A DNA stretch of 57,509 nt from NCBI GenBank assembly GCA_015065615.1, contig SVPY01000015.1:1-57509 (forward strand), given 5' to 3'. Below the pieces are notes generated by a model that was not told where the DNA came from, ran no database searches, and was given only the letters and a program-made list of their open reading frames with translations. Shown in pieces: positions 40,590-49,773 of the stretch; within the stretch, counting starts at the first letter, position 1, and each line of letters begins with the position of its first letter. A program made the position numbers and the translations under genes. The DNA is from Oscillospiraceae bacterium. Lineage in GTDB: Bacteria > Bacillota > Clostridia > Oscillospirales > Acutalibacteraceae.

Positions 40590-42950
40590 TTAAAATTCAA
40601 AGGGAACAAATTCATTATCCTTATAAAGGATGTATTCGCCGCTTTTTGCCTCTTTCTGGCACATACCGTCACTGAACTGATAGCCTTCGCCTATGATTAT
40701 ATAACCCTTTGCGTTTTCGGGAATTTTAACTGTAAGCTTAATTTTGCCGTCCTCAAGCTTTTCCCACTTGACGTAAATTTCACCTGCAGGGATATTTTCA
40801 TAGCCTTCTGCAAACTTAAGCTGGGGGATAAAGTCAGGCTTAATTAAAATATCGTTGGCGCTTTCCCTATATGGGTTTACCCATATACCCAAAATGCGCT
40901 TAATATACCAGCTGAGCACGTCGCCGAACATATGGTGGTTGTGGCTGGAGGGCTCGTCCTTGGCGCCTTTAAGGTAGAAGCCTTCGGTAAATGAGGTGTC
41001 GCCTGCCTCTATCCAGGAGCCGTAGGAGGGGTGGTCGGTGCCTGTTATTAAATCGTAAGCTAAATCTGTTCTGCCGAAATCGGAAAGCACATGGAATAAA
41101 ACTCTTGCGCCTAAAATACCTACGTCAAAGGCGTTGCCGCGTTTTTCAAGCATTTTAACTAAGTTACTGAATGCCTTGTCTTTTTCGCCGTCTTCGAATA
41201 CACCGCTGGAAAGTGCCATAGCCTGAGCCGTAATGCTTATATTTCCGCAGGCTAAGCATCTGTTGGTATCTACAAAATACTTTCTTGCAACAAGTCTGGA
41301 GCGTTCATAAAGCTCTTTTGCAAAATTTTTGTGAGCGATAAATCTTACGCCTAAGGCTTCGAAAATTTCCATAGCCTTTTTTGCTACATCGATGTTAGTG
41401 CACAGGAAGGAAAATTCCTTGGGGGCAGTCGCCATATTATAAGGTCTCTTTGCAGGGCACCAGTCGGTTAAACCGCCGTGGCGCAGGAATCTATCGTCGG
41501 TGGCGCCTTCAATAGCAGAGTAAAGGTACTCGATAAAGCGCATAATTGCCTTGCTGTTTTCCTTAATTATCTCGGTATCTCCTGTGTAAAGCCAAGCATA
41601 GTAAGGAAGGTTTACTATAACTGCATCCCAGCAGGGGCCTGTGCCGTAGCCCCACTTATAGGTAGGCACTATGCCTGGGAGCTCGCCTATGTCGCTCTGT
41701 GCGGCTCTTATGTTTTTAAGCCACTGGCGGTAGCTTTCTATGGGGGTTAAAGTTACCATCATCTGCTCTGCAGAGAGGGAGGCGTCGCCTGTCCAGCCGT
41801 TTTTCTCGCGGTGCGGGCAGTCAGTAGGGAAGTAGTAGAAGTTAGCTAAGTTAGCTTCAATACCCGCTTTCCATATCTTATTGGAGATTTCGTCGGAGCA
41901 GTTAAAGTCGGCGTTTACTTTTAAATCAGAATTAGCTACGAGATAGGTTAAAGTTTTATTCGTTGCCTGAGCTTCCTCTAAACCGTAAATGATGCAGTAT
42001 CTGAAGCCCTGATAATGGAAGGAAGGCTCCCAAATTTCAGTTTCTCCGCCTTTACAGGTGTAAGTGCAGCGGTAAGTGTAGCGCAAGGGGTAGAAGTTGT
42101 GGTCGCGGAAATAAAGGCCGTTTTCTTTTAAGTTTTCGCCAAACTGCAATACAACCTTCTGACCTTCCTTGGTATTCTTAAGCTTTAAGCGGAAGATACC
42201 TGCAGTATTTACACCAAAATCATATAAATATCCGCCATTTTCGAATATTTCATCCTCTTTATAGCCAATTTCGGGAAGTCTGCCGTCGTATGCAGGAAGA
42301 GTGCCAATATCTATATTGGGTGTAATGGAAACGGGGATGAGCTCTTTTCTTACTTTTATAGGCTCTGCTTCACATAAAGCGGGAGTACCGCGGGGGATAT
42401 TTAAAACTTTTATTACGTTATCCCAGTTACTGTCGTCAAATTCGGGTGAATTCCAGTTTTCAATTTCTTTTCTTGCATCGTAGAATTCGCCGCAGCGTAA
42501 ATCATCGAATAAAGTAGCTGAGGGGGCGCATTTTAAAGTTTCGTCTGCTTCAGTTATTTCGCCGTCAATATCAAGGGTGAAAGCCACCATGGGGGCGTTT
42601 CTGTAGTCCGCATCATCAAAATCCCACAAAAGACCGCCCGGGCAGTTTATAATGCCGTTACCCAGGGTGAAAGCTAAAACGTTCTTGCCTTCATTTAAAT
42701 AGGGGCTTAAATCGTAAAGGTCATAGTAAATAAAATCATCGGGATTTGCAATATAAGGCGCTAAAAGGCCTTTTGTAATGTCCTTACCGTTTACAAATAT
42801 TTTGTAAAAGCCAAGACCTGTAACTAAAATCTCTGCCTTTTCGGGCTTTTTTGTAAGCTCTAAATTTTTTCTTATATAAGGTGCGGGTACTTCTTTAAAG
42901 AAGGTAGTGTATTCGGTTGTAGCCGAGTAGAATTTTTTAGAGAATTTCAT
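40590..42950 (-). CDS. Alpha-L-rhamnosidase-like glycoside hydrolase (GH78)
   Basis: A 786-residue enzyme of the GH78 clan. N-terminal beta-sandwich domains (about 1-330; GLGFYKIFVNGKDIT is the typical carbohydrate-binding-like start) lead into the (alpha/alpha)6 barrel. The barrel carries DCPHREKNGWTGDA (about 376-389), the GH78 catalytic-region motif with the general-acid glutamate, and later SWIEAGDTSFTE with HNHHMFGDVLSWY. No signal peptide: it acts inside the cell on imported rhamnosides such as flavonoid glycosides or pectin fragments. Length is normal for bacterial GH78. No rhamnose-catabolism genes adjoin it. Specificity could also be for a related deoxysugar. Confidence 0.9.
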   Translation of the reverse strand: MKFSKKFYSATTEYTTFFKEVPAPYIRKNLELTKKPEKAEILVTGLGFYKIFVNGKDITKGLLAPYIANPDDFIYYDLYDLSPYLNEGKNVLAFTLGNGIINCPGGLLWDFDDADYRNAPMVAFTLDIDGEITEADETLKCAPSATLFDDLRCGEFYDARKEIENWNSPEFDDSNWDNVIKVLNIPRGTPALCEAEPIKVRKELIPVSITPNIDIGTLPAYDGRLPEIGYKEDEIFENGGYLYDFGVNTAGIFRLKLKNTKEGQKVVLQFGENLKENGLYFRDHNFYPLRYTYRCTYTCKGGETEIWEPSFHYQGFRYCIIYGLEEAQATNKTLTYLVANSDLKVNADFNCSDEISNKIWKAGIEANLANFYYFPTDCPHREKNGWTGDASLSAEQMMVTLTPIESYRQWLKNIRAAQSDIGELPGIVPTYKWGYGTGPCWDAVIVNLPYYAWLYTGDTEIIKENSKAIMRFIEYLYSAIEGATDDRFLRHGGLTDWCPAKRPYNMATAPKEFSFLCTNIDVAKKAMEIFEALGVRFIAHKNFAKELYERSRLVARKYFVDTNRCLACGNISITAQAMALSSGVFEDGEKDKAFSNLVKMLEKRGNAFDVGILGARVLFHVLSDFGRTDLAYDLITGTDHPSYGSWIEAGDTSFTEGFYLKGAKDEPSSHNHHMFGDVLSWYIKRILGIWVNPYRESANDILIKPDFIPQLKFAEGYENIPAGEIYVKWEKLEDGKIKLTVKIPENAKGYIIIGEGYQFSDGMCQKEAKSGEYILYKDNEFVPFEF

Positions 42951-43067
42951 AGCCTTTTCATCTCCTTAATTGATAATTTGATTATACTCAAAAAGAAACA
43001 AAAATTCAATTCTTTTATTAAGTATTAGTTAGTAAATTCTCAGGTAAATTCATATTTGCTTTTTATG

Positions 43068-43096
43068 TTGCGTTTAAAAATCTGTTAGTATATAAT
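43068..43096 (+). promoter_or_regulatory. Promoter of the 196-residue gene
   Basis: TTGCGT and TATAAT with 17-nt spacing, 30 nt before the start codon. Confidence 0.65.
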
Positions 43097-43126
43097 CAAT
43101 ATAGAAGAATTAACGGAGGGACCTAT

Positions 43127-43717
43127 ATGAAAGATAAATACAAAAAATTTATAATTATTTCTTTAATAGTTCTTGCATTTGCAGTTTTAAGTATTTTATA
43201 TTTTTCGGGTATGGGCCTTAAACCCGAGTATGAATGGGCTTACCATCCTTTGGCATGTGAGCAGCCCTATTCCGATGATAACGAAGTGAATTTCTATATG
43301 GATACGGTAAGATACAGCACCGGTGCGGTAACTGCCGAATTTATTAAATGCTATATCCGTGATGATCTGTATGTTTGGGAATTTAATAAAAAGGATGAAG
43401 TGTACGGAAATATTCCTGAAAACGTAATAAAAGTTACGCGAACCTATTTAGAAGAAGATTTGCCCGGCGGTATAGACGGAACGAGTTTTGTTTCAGGGGA
43501 GGAATATCTGCTTTTCTTATACCGTGATACTTCGGGTGAAGATGTGAGCTTTGAGCTTTTGGGTCAGGTGTGTATTCCTCTTGATAATTTTAACGCCTCT
43601 ACTTGGGAAAGAGGCAGAATTACTTACGGCTACGGAATAAAACGTGAGGACATTTTAAATTACTATAAAGAAATGGCTATGGAAAAAGGCTATAATAAAA
43701 GAAGCTACAGACCTTAA
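43127..43717 (+). CDS. Exported or membrane-anchored protein of unknown function, 196 residues
   Basis: Not recognised. A basic start and one hydrophobic helix (about residues 7-27) suggest a signal anchor. The remaining 165 residues are a soluble, acidic, aromatic-rich domain outside the membrane. There is no lipobox and no repeat. It has a good binding site (GGAGGG), its own promoter and a terminator, so it is a monocistronic gene. The pattern YLEEDLPGGIDGTSFVSGEEYLL resembles the small extracellular domains of Firmicutes stress or sporulation proteins only in general character. Confidence 0.7.
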   Translation: MKDKYKKFIIISLIVLAFAVLSILYFSGMGLKPEYEWAYHPLACEQPYSDDNEVNFYMDTVRYSTGAVTAEFIKCYIRDDLYVWEFNKKDEVYGNIPENVIKVTRTYLEEDLPGGIDGTSFVSGEEYLLFLYRDTSGEDVSFELLGQVCIPLDNFNASTWERGRITYGYGIKREDILNYYKEMAMEKGYNKRSYRP

Positions 43718-43758
43718 AAATCAATGAGTTTAATTTAAACTATATAAAAACTATATAA

Positions 43759-43799
43759 AAAAACTGCCTCAGTAAATTAACTAAGGCAGTTTTCGTTTT
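43759..43799. terminator. Bidirectional terminator
   Basis: AAAACTGCCT-AGT pairs with ACT-AGGCAGTTTT, with T on one side and A on the other, between converging genes. Confidence 0.85.
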
Positions 43800-43810
43800 G
43801 TAAAGATAGA

Positions 43811-44413
43811 TTAAATAGGTAAAATAAGCTCGTCAAGTTTATCGAAAAGCTTTAAGTTAACTGAAATATCGCCGTTATTGGCAAGGGGAATATCGAAATT
43901 AATGAAATCCGTGGAGGAGTAAAGGGGGGCGTTTACAGCGGCTTCGCACAAATCGAGAATTTTATCGATGGTTTTCTTCTCGTTTTCGGCGCTATAGTTA
44001 TCGTTCATCTCGTTAACCAAGGGAAATATCTGCTCGCTTAAATTAAGAAGAGAGGTCTGAATGGAATATTCCACCAATACGTCGAAGCCGTAGGAGGCTT
44101 TTTCGTGGTCGTTAACTGTGTAAATGGAATGGGAATAAGCTGTTTTTGTTATCTGTCTCATTCTTGACATCTGTTCCTCGGTGGGGTTGAGCTGATATTT
44201 TGCGAAGAATCTTACAGCGGCGTTGTGGCAGGTTGTCACGTTATTTCCTATTGCGGCATCGTCGCTGTCGGGATTATAGGTGGATTTAAGTGTAGTCTTG
44301 ATGTAAGCTGCAATATCGTAATTTTCATCGATTTTTGCCTTCACACCGCAGGCGCAAATGGAAATGCTGAGTACAAGAACCAATAAAAGGCTTACTATGC
44401 TTTTGAATTTCAT
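43811..44413 (-). CDS. Putative lipoprotein of unknown function
   Basis: A 200-residue exported protein. The signal region ends SISICACG, with a likely lipidated cysteine at 22 (or 20). The mature part is mostly helical (about 30-180) with no motif I recognise. It is 22 nt downstream of secA on the same strand and shares its terminator at 43759-43799, so it may be the last gene of the secA transcript. The binding site AAAGGAG is rather far (about 13 nt) from the ATG. Confidence 0.7.
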   Translation of the reverse strand: MKFKSIVSLLLVLVLSISICACGVKAKIDENYDIAAYIKTTLKSTYNPDSDDAAIGNNVTTCHNAAVRFFAKYQLNPTEEQMSRMRQITKTAYSHSIYTVNDHEKASYGFDVLVEYSIQTSLLNLSEQIFPLVNEMNDNYSAENEKKTIDKILDLCEAAVNAPLYSSTDFINFDIPLANNGDISVNLKLFDKLDELILPI

Positions 44414-44435
44414 TTTTAATTTAATCTCCTTTAGT

Positions 44436-47180
44436 TTATTCGTTTATGCCGCAGCACTTTTTATATTTTTTACCGCTTCCGCAGGGGCAGGGGTCGTTTC
44501 TACCGGGCTTTTTATCCTTTTTTACGGGAGCTTTTTTAATTTCGCTCTTTTCGCCGCCTGAGTTCTGTGAGGGTTTTAAGACTTCCTCTCTTTTAACTTC
44601 CTGCTGCTTCTGGATTCTTACGGTTAGAATCATTCTTGCGGTATTTTCGCGGATGATTGCTATCATCTGGTCGAACATATCGAAGCCCTCGAGCTTATAT
44701 TCAACAACAGGGTCCTTCTGACCATAGGCTCTTAAACGTATGCCGTTCTGCAGCTCGTTCATAGCGTCTATGTGGTCCATCCACTGAGTATCTACGTTTT
44801 TAAGGAGCACCATACGCTCGATTTCGCGCATAATTTCGGGGGTGAATTCCTCTTCGCGCTTTTCGTAAAGCTCTGAAGCCTTTTCCTTGATGTATTCTTT
44901 TACATCGGATGAGGTAAGACCCAAAAGGTCTTCCTTGGAATATTTAAGGTCATCTTCATTTAAAAGCCAGGGGCTATAGTAACTGCGGAGGGAATCGAGG
45001 TCCCATTCAGCGTGGGGGGCGTTATCGCTTATGAATCTTTCGGTATTAACTTCAATACTCTCCATAACCATATTAAGGATTTTTTCCTTGACGTTTTCGC
45101 CGTTTAATACCATATCGCGCTGGGAGTAGATAATCTCGCGCTGGCGGTTCATAACGTCGTCGTACTGCAGTACGTTTTTGCGGATGGAGAAGTTTCTGCC
45201 CTCTACCTTTTTCTGCGCGTTTTCAATGGAGTTTGAAATAATACCTGCTTCAATGGGAATGTTCTCGTCGAAGTTCATTCTGTCCATAAGCATACCTACT
45301 CTGTCGCCGCCGAAAAGACGCATCAAATCATCCTCAAGGGAGATATAGAAGCGGCTCTTACCGGGGTCACCCTGACGGCCTGCACGTCCGCGAAGCTGGT
45401 TATCGATTCTTCTTGATTCGTGTCTTTCGGTACCTATAATGTAAAGACCGCCTAAAGCCTTTACTTCCTCGGCTTCCTCTTTAATTTTGGCGCGGTATTT
45501 ATCGTGAAGGGTGTTAAATATGCTTCTTGCTTCTAAAATTTCGGGGTCGCTTGTCTCAGAGAAGGAATTAGCTTCCTCAATTAATCTCTGCTCGAAATTC
45601 TGCCTTCTCATATCGCTTAGAGCCATAAACTCTGCGTTACCGCCGAGCTTGATGTCGGTACCGCGGCCTGCCATATTGGTAGCGATGGTAACGGCACCTT
45701 TTTTACCTGCCTGAGCAACTATTTCGGCTTCTTTTTCGTGATATTTTGCGTTTAAAACCTCGTGCTTGACGCCGCGCTTTTTAAGAAGTGAGCTTATAAG
45801 TTCACTCTTTTCAATGGTAACGGTACCTACAAGCACGGGCTGACCTTTTTTATTGTGCTCAACTATATCTTCAACCACCGCTAAAAGCTTTGCTCTTTCG
45901 GTCTTATATACTACGTCGGGGCAATCCTCCCTTATCATGGGGCGGTTTGTGGGCACTTCCACTACATCCAGGCGGTAAATCTCGCTGAATTCAGCCTGCT
46001 CTGTTAAGGCTGTACCCGTCATACCCGAAAGCTTTTTGTAAAGGCGGAAGTAATTCTGGAAGGTGATGGTGGCAAGGGTGCGGCTTTCTTTCTCTACCTT
46101 TACGCCCTCTTTGGCTTCTATTGCCTGATGTAAACCTTCGTTGTAGCGGCGACCGTACATAAGGCGGCCTGTGAATTCGTCAACTATAATAACCTCGCCG
46201 TTATTTACAACGTAGTTGATATCCCTTTTCATACAGCCGTGAGCCTTAATTGCCTGATTGATGTGGTGCTGTACGGTTACGTTATCGGGGTCACTTAAAT
46301 TTTCCAATTTAAAGAAAGCCTCTGCCTTCTTTATGCCGCGCTGTGTAAGTGTGGCGCTTTTATGCTTTTCGTTTACTATATAGTCGTAATCCTTATAGAT
46401 TTCGTCGCTATCCTCTTTTTCGTCAACTTCGGCAACGGCAATTCTCTTTAAAGTACGGGCAAAGCCGTCGGCAATTTTGTAAAGCTCGGTGGATTTATCA
46501 CCCTGACCCGAAATAATAAGGGGGGTTCTTGCTTCATCGATTAAAATGGAGTCCACCTCGTCCACTATGGCGAAGTTGTGGCCGCGCTGAACCTTTCTCT
46601 CCTTATAAATTACCATGTTGTCGCGCAGGTAGTCGAAGCCGAATTCGTTGTTGGTGCCGTAGGTAATATCTGCATTGTAGGCTTCTTTTCTTTCCTTATT
46701 ATCCATATCGTGGTAAATAAGACCTACCGTGAGACCCAAGAATCTATAAACCTTGCCGTTCCACTCGGTACCTACCTTTGCGAGGTATTCGTTGGGCGTA
46801 ACAACGTGAACGCCCTTACCCGAGAGGGCGTTTAAGTATGCGGCTAAGGATGAAGTGAGGGTTTTACCTTCACCTGTTTTCATTTCGCTGATTCTGCCCT
46901 GATGAAGAATAATGGCGCCCATAATCTGAACGGGGTAGGGGCGCTCGTTTCTTACTCGCCACTGAGCCTCCGAGCAGACTGCGTAGGCATCGGGGAGAAT
47001 ATCGTCCAAAGTTTCACCATTATTTAAACGTTCTTTAAGTATAGAAGTCTGGCTTTTTAATTCCTCGTCGCTCATTTTCTCGTATTTATCACGAAGGGCG
47101 AGAGTTTTATCCGCTAAAGGCTTTATTCTTTTAAGCTCTCTTGAAGAATAAGTGCCGAAAATTTTTGTGATTAATCCCAT
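44436..47180 (-). CDS. secA: Preprotein translocase ATPase SecA
   Basis: The ATP-driven motor of the Sec export pathway, at the inner membrane. The 914 residues carry the Walker A motif MKTGEGKT (about 102-109), the DEVDS Walker B (about 207-211), the helicase-2 signature [15 protein letters not shown] (about 496-510) and [10 protein letters not shown] (about 611-620). At the C terminus a zinc-binding SEC-C tail ([19 protein letters not shown]) binds SecB or ribosomes in other species. Length is slightly above Bacillus SecA. The start is 15-20 nt past AGGAAAGG. It is upstream of, and co-oriented with, a small lipoprotein gene. Confidence 0.98.
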   Translation of the reverse strand: MGLITKIFGTYSSRELKRIKPLADKTLALRDKYEKMSDEELKSQTSILKERLNNGETLDDILPDAYAVCSEAQWRVRNERPYPVQIMGAIILHQGRISEMKTGEGKTLTSSLAAYLNALSGKGVHVVTPNEYLAKVGTEWNGKVYRFLGLTVGLIYHDMDNKERKEAYNADITYGTNNEFGFDYLRDNMVIYKERKVQRGHNFAIVDEVDSILIDEARTPLIISGQGDKSTELYKIADGFARTLKRIAVAEVDEKEDSDEIYKDYDYIVNEKHKSATLTQRGIKKAEAFFKLENLSDPDNVTVQHHINQAIKAHGCMKRDINYVVNNGEVIIVDEFTGRLMYGRRYNEGLHQAIEAKEGVKVEKESRTLATITFQNYFRLYKKLSGMTGTALTEQAEFSEIYRLDVVEVPTNRPMIREDCPDVVYKTERAKLLAVVEDIVEHNKKGQPVLVGTVTIEKSELISSLLKKRGVKHEVLNAKYHEKEAEIVAQAGKKGAVTIATNMAGRGTDIKLGGNAEFMALSDMRRQNFEQRLIEEANSFSETSDPEILEARSIFNTLHDKYRAKIKEEAEEVKALGGLYIIGTERHESRRIDNQLRGRAGRQGDPGKSRFYISLEDDLMRLFGGDRVGMLMDRMNFDENIPIEAGIISNSIENAQKKVEGRNFSIRKNVLQYDDVMNRQREIIYSQRDMVLNGENVKEKILNMVMESIEVNTERFISDNAPHAEWDLDSLRSYYSPWLLNEDDLKYSKEDLLGLTSSDVKEYIKEKASELYEKREEEFTPEIMREIERMVLLKNVDTQWMDHIDAMNELQNGIRLRAYGQKDPVVEYKLEGFDMFDQMIAIIRENTARMILTVRIQKQQEVKREEVLKPSQNSGGEKSEIKKAPVKKDKKPGRNDPCPCGSGKKYKKCCGINE

Positions 47181-47325
47181 TATATAAATTAAATCCTTTC
47201 CTGAAAGGTTGATAACAAATTTAAACAGTAATATTTAAATAAGTATACCACGGATTTTATGTCGAATGCAATAAGATATGCGTTTGTTTACAAAAAAGTT
47301 AAAAACTTATATTTATACATAATTT

Positions 47326-47487
47326 ATGGTGAAAGATATTCACCAATGTAACGTTACTGTCCCCTTACTGTCCCGGGACAGTCACGCTATAGAAGTAGAA
47401 GCAGAAAAAGAAGAAGAAACAGAAGCAGAAAAAGAAGAAGAAACAGAAGTGAAAAGAGATAGAAACAGAGGGAAGAGAAAGAAATAA
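47326..47487 (+). pseudogene. 53-codon orphan frame, probable remnant of a phage replication-type protein
   Basis: An ATG frame encodes an N part (VKDIHQCNVTVPLLSRDS) and then a highly charged tail with two copies of EAEKEEET, produced by a 24-bp direct repeat in the DNA (about 47397-47444), ending KRKK. The style, a VT...RDS linker followed by Glu/Lys repeats, is like the linker region of phage replisome-organiser/DnaD proteins. No binding site precedes it and no flanking domains remain, so it is more likely a relic than a gene. The rest of the 406-bp gap (47181-47586) is AT-rich, with a long pyrimidine tract from about 47500 and no other signal. Confidence 0.3.
47367..47382. repeat. 16-bp perfect palindrome
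   Basis: ACTGTCCC followed directly by GGGACAGT, preceded by another half copy (ACTGTCCC at 47356-47363). It could be a protein-binding site. Confidence 0.5.
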
Positions 47488-47586
47488 ATTAAGATTAAGA
47501 AAAAGAAAAAAAGGAAGAAATTTAGAAATTTTATTTTTGTTTTTCTTCCTTTTGTTTTTATTATTTTTTGTTTTTGTTTTTTTATT

Positions 47587-48927
47587 TTATTCTTTGAGAA
47601 TATTGCACATTTTATCAATAATGCCTAAGTCAAAGCAAAGTCTTGAGAGCACGTATTTATCCCTTATATCCTTGGTAGCTTTGAAGGTCATAGGTAAAAT
47701 ATCCTTCTTTAGGCCTATATCCTCCACGGTTTTCGGGGCGTCGATTAAAATGAGAAGCTTTTCGATATATTCGCTGGAGGGAATTTCCTCCTCAATGATT
47801 TTTATTATCTCATCCCAGTTATTGAGGATAATATCAAGCCTCTCTCTGTGCTTTGCTTTATCGTATTTTTTTTCCTTCTTTTCAAGCTCTATCATAGTTA
47901 AAGCAGGCTCGCCGATAAATTCTTTAAGCTCTGTGTGGTAATCTTCTAAACTGAAATTCTCCATAAACCGGAGAGCTTGCTCTTTAGCCTGCTCTTTATT
48001 TGGCTTAAATGCCCTTAATTCGTCGTAAAGCTTTGAAGCATAGAGAGTGCCTATGGCGCACTGAATGCCGTGAAAATCCACCTTTGTGCCGAATTCCAAG
48101 CCTCTCATATCCCATATATGGCTGAAGTAATGCTCAACACCCGAGGCGGGGCGGGAAATACCCGCGTAAGCCATGGCGGCTCCCGCAATAACGAGACCTT
48201 CGAAAACAGCCTCAACCGCCTTTTCGTCGCGCTTTAAAAGTCCCTCGGCGTTATCGGTGCATCTCTTAACGGCGTTTCGCATAAGCTTTGCCACGTTTTC
48301 GCAGTAATATTCACCCGAAATAAGGCTGGAAATTCGCCATTCGCCAATGCTTATGAGTTTGGCAAGCATATCCCCGAGACCTGATTTAAGCATTTTTAAA
48401 GGAGCGTTTTTTAAGATGTCCGTATCGCCTATAATAACGTCGGGACAGCGGGAGTTAAGGCTTGTTTTCACGCCGTCCATCTCCATGCTGGAGCCAAGGG
48501 ATGCGTAGCCGTCCATACTGGGGGCGGTGGCGACTATGATGTATTTTTTGTTTGTCAGGGTGCTTAAAATTTTACCGATGTCGTTAATAACCCCCGAGCC
48601 TGCGGCGATTATAATATCGCAGGAATTATCGAAGTGCATAACGGCAGAGCCCACCGATTCTTCATCGGGTTTTAAAGCTTGTTTAGAAAATTTGTAAGAA
48701 TTATGAGAAAATTTTTTCAAATTTAAAAGCTCTTTTACGCTTTTTCCTGCCGCTTCCTCTGTATAAATATCACTTAAAATAAAGGGTTTTGTGCATTTAT
48801 ATTCATTTAAGATTTTGGGAATCTCATTTATTGCGCCTTTACCGATAATGACCTTATCGATAGTGAGGCTGTGCTCTTTGCCGCAGGGGCATTTTTCGCC
48901 CTGCAAATTCATATAATCGACGGACAT
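47587..48927 (-). CDS. sn-Glycerol-1-phosphate dehydrogenase-like protein (AraM/EgsA type)
   Basis: A 446-residue member of the iron-alcohol-dehydrogenase-like NAD(P)-dependent group. The family reduces dihydroxyacetone phosphate to sn-glycerol-1-phosphate. Visible are a cysteine-rich start (CPCGKEH), the nucleotide-binding IIAAGSGVINDIGK (about 113-126), the metal aspartate in GLGDMLAK and the metal histidines in GVEHYFSHIW and VDFHGIQCA. The start at 48927 is chosen because AAGGAG lies 12 nt upstream; a longer frame runs into repeat DNA. The C-terminal end is extended relative to Bacillus AraM. The real substrate is uncertain; AraM was named from an arabinose operon but araA/araD are 17 kb away here. 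Confidence 0.85.
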   Translation of the reverse strand: MSVDYMNLQGEKCPCGKEHSLTIDKVIIGKGAINEIPKILNEYKCTKPFILSDIYTEEAAGKSVKELLNLKKFSHNSYKFSKQALKPDEESVGSAVMHFDNSCDIIIAAGSGVINDIGKILSTLTNKKYIIVATAPSMDGYASLGSSMEMDGVKTSLNSRCPDVIIGDTDILKNAPLKMLKSGLGDMLAKLISIGEWRISSLISGEYYCENVAKLMRNAVKRCTDNAEGLLKRDEKAVEAVFEGLVIAGAAMAYAGISRPASGVEHYFSHIWDMRGLEFGTKVDFHGIQCAIGTLYASKLYDELRAFKPNKEQAKEQALRFMENFSLEDYHTELKEFIGEPALTMIELEKKEKKYDKAKHRERLDIILNNWDEIIKIIEEEIPSSEYIEKLLILIDAPKTVEDIGLKKDILPMTFKATKDIRDKYVLSRLCFDLGIIDKMCNILKE

Positions 48928-48959
48928 ATTAAGTCTAGTCTCCTTTCGTGTGGGTGTGG

Positions 48960-49770
48960 ATAAAAGGCAGCCACCTCGGCTCCCCTGCTGAAATTTGCTA
49001 TGCAAATTACATACAGCTTCGCTGTTATGGGGGGCTTGCTCCCTCCGTGTACCTCGGCCCCTCTGCAAGGGGGGCTGTCAGCGTAGCTGACTGGGGGGTT
49101 GGAATAATTAGGAACAGATTGTTTTATATAACCCCTCCGTCTTTTGCTTACGCAAAATCCACCTCCCCTTACAAGGGAGGCGAGGTAATGGTGGAGAGAG
49201 GTTGCCGTGCCACCTCCGCCGTAGCGGCATAGCCGCACGTAATCGCTTGCGATTTTAACAAGGGAGGCGAGGTTATGAGATGAGAGATGTGTGGTGGGGG
49301 ATGGAAATCTTCGTTGTAGGGGGTGGCATTATATTTCACTATGCGAAATGTGACGTCCCGTGAGATTTTATGTAATTTTGGCGGACAACCAATGGTTGCA
49401 TATTTCTTACGAAATGGCGTCGTAATTTCTTGCGAAATTTCGTACGCCCTACAAAAACAACTCCGTTGTTTCGGACAGCAGTAAATGCTGTCCCTACGAT
49501 GCCGTCGCGCCGTATATGCGAAGCATTACATCATAATTTCGCAAGAAATTTCAACACCCTTAATTATTCATTATTCAATATTCATCATTCATTAATTTCC
49601 GGTCTCCCCTGCGGTGGGGGATGGAAATCTTCGTTGTAGGGGGCGGCAAATTTCTTCGAAAATCCGTCGTCCGTCTAAGCTTACTCTAATCTCACGGACA
49701 CAAATTTCTTACGAAATTACGGCGCAACGCTATGCGTATGCAGCGCAATGGCAACCCCTACAAGGGCGGT
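48960..49770. repeat. Repeat-rich intergenic region upstream of the dehydrogenase gene and downstream of mfd
   Basis: About 810 bp without a gene. It holds hairpins typical of dispersed clostridial intergenic repeats: GTCAGC-GTA-GCTGAC at 49077-49091 inside a G-rich block, and CTCCCTT...AAGGGAGG near 49163-49183. A direct repeat of about 35 bp (GGTGGGGGATGGAAATCTTC...) occurs at 49293-49327 and 49613-49647. A 100-bp unit at 49398-49497 recurs at 53661-53760. A 34-bp unit at 49666-49699 (GTCCGTCTAA...TCACGGA) recurs at 53616-53649. No coding frame is credible. Confidence 0.8.
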
Positions 49771-49773
49771 TCT

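Noticed and set aside
47382-47618. 78-codon minus-strand frame rich in Phe/Ser
   Set aside because: It is the complement of a purine-rich low-complexity tract, overlaps the end of the dehydrogenase gene and has no binding site.
48909-49238. Frames on both strands in the repeat block upstream of the dehydrogenase, and a longer start for that gene at 49068
   Set aside because: The translated sequence is repeat DNA with no family resemblance. The ATG at 48927 has a proper binding site and matches the expected N terminus.
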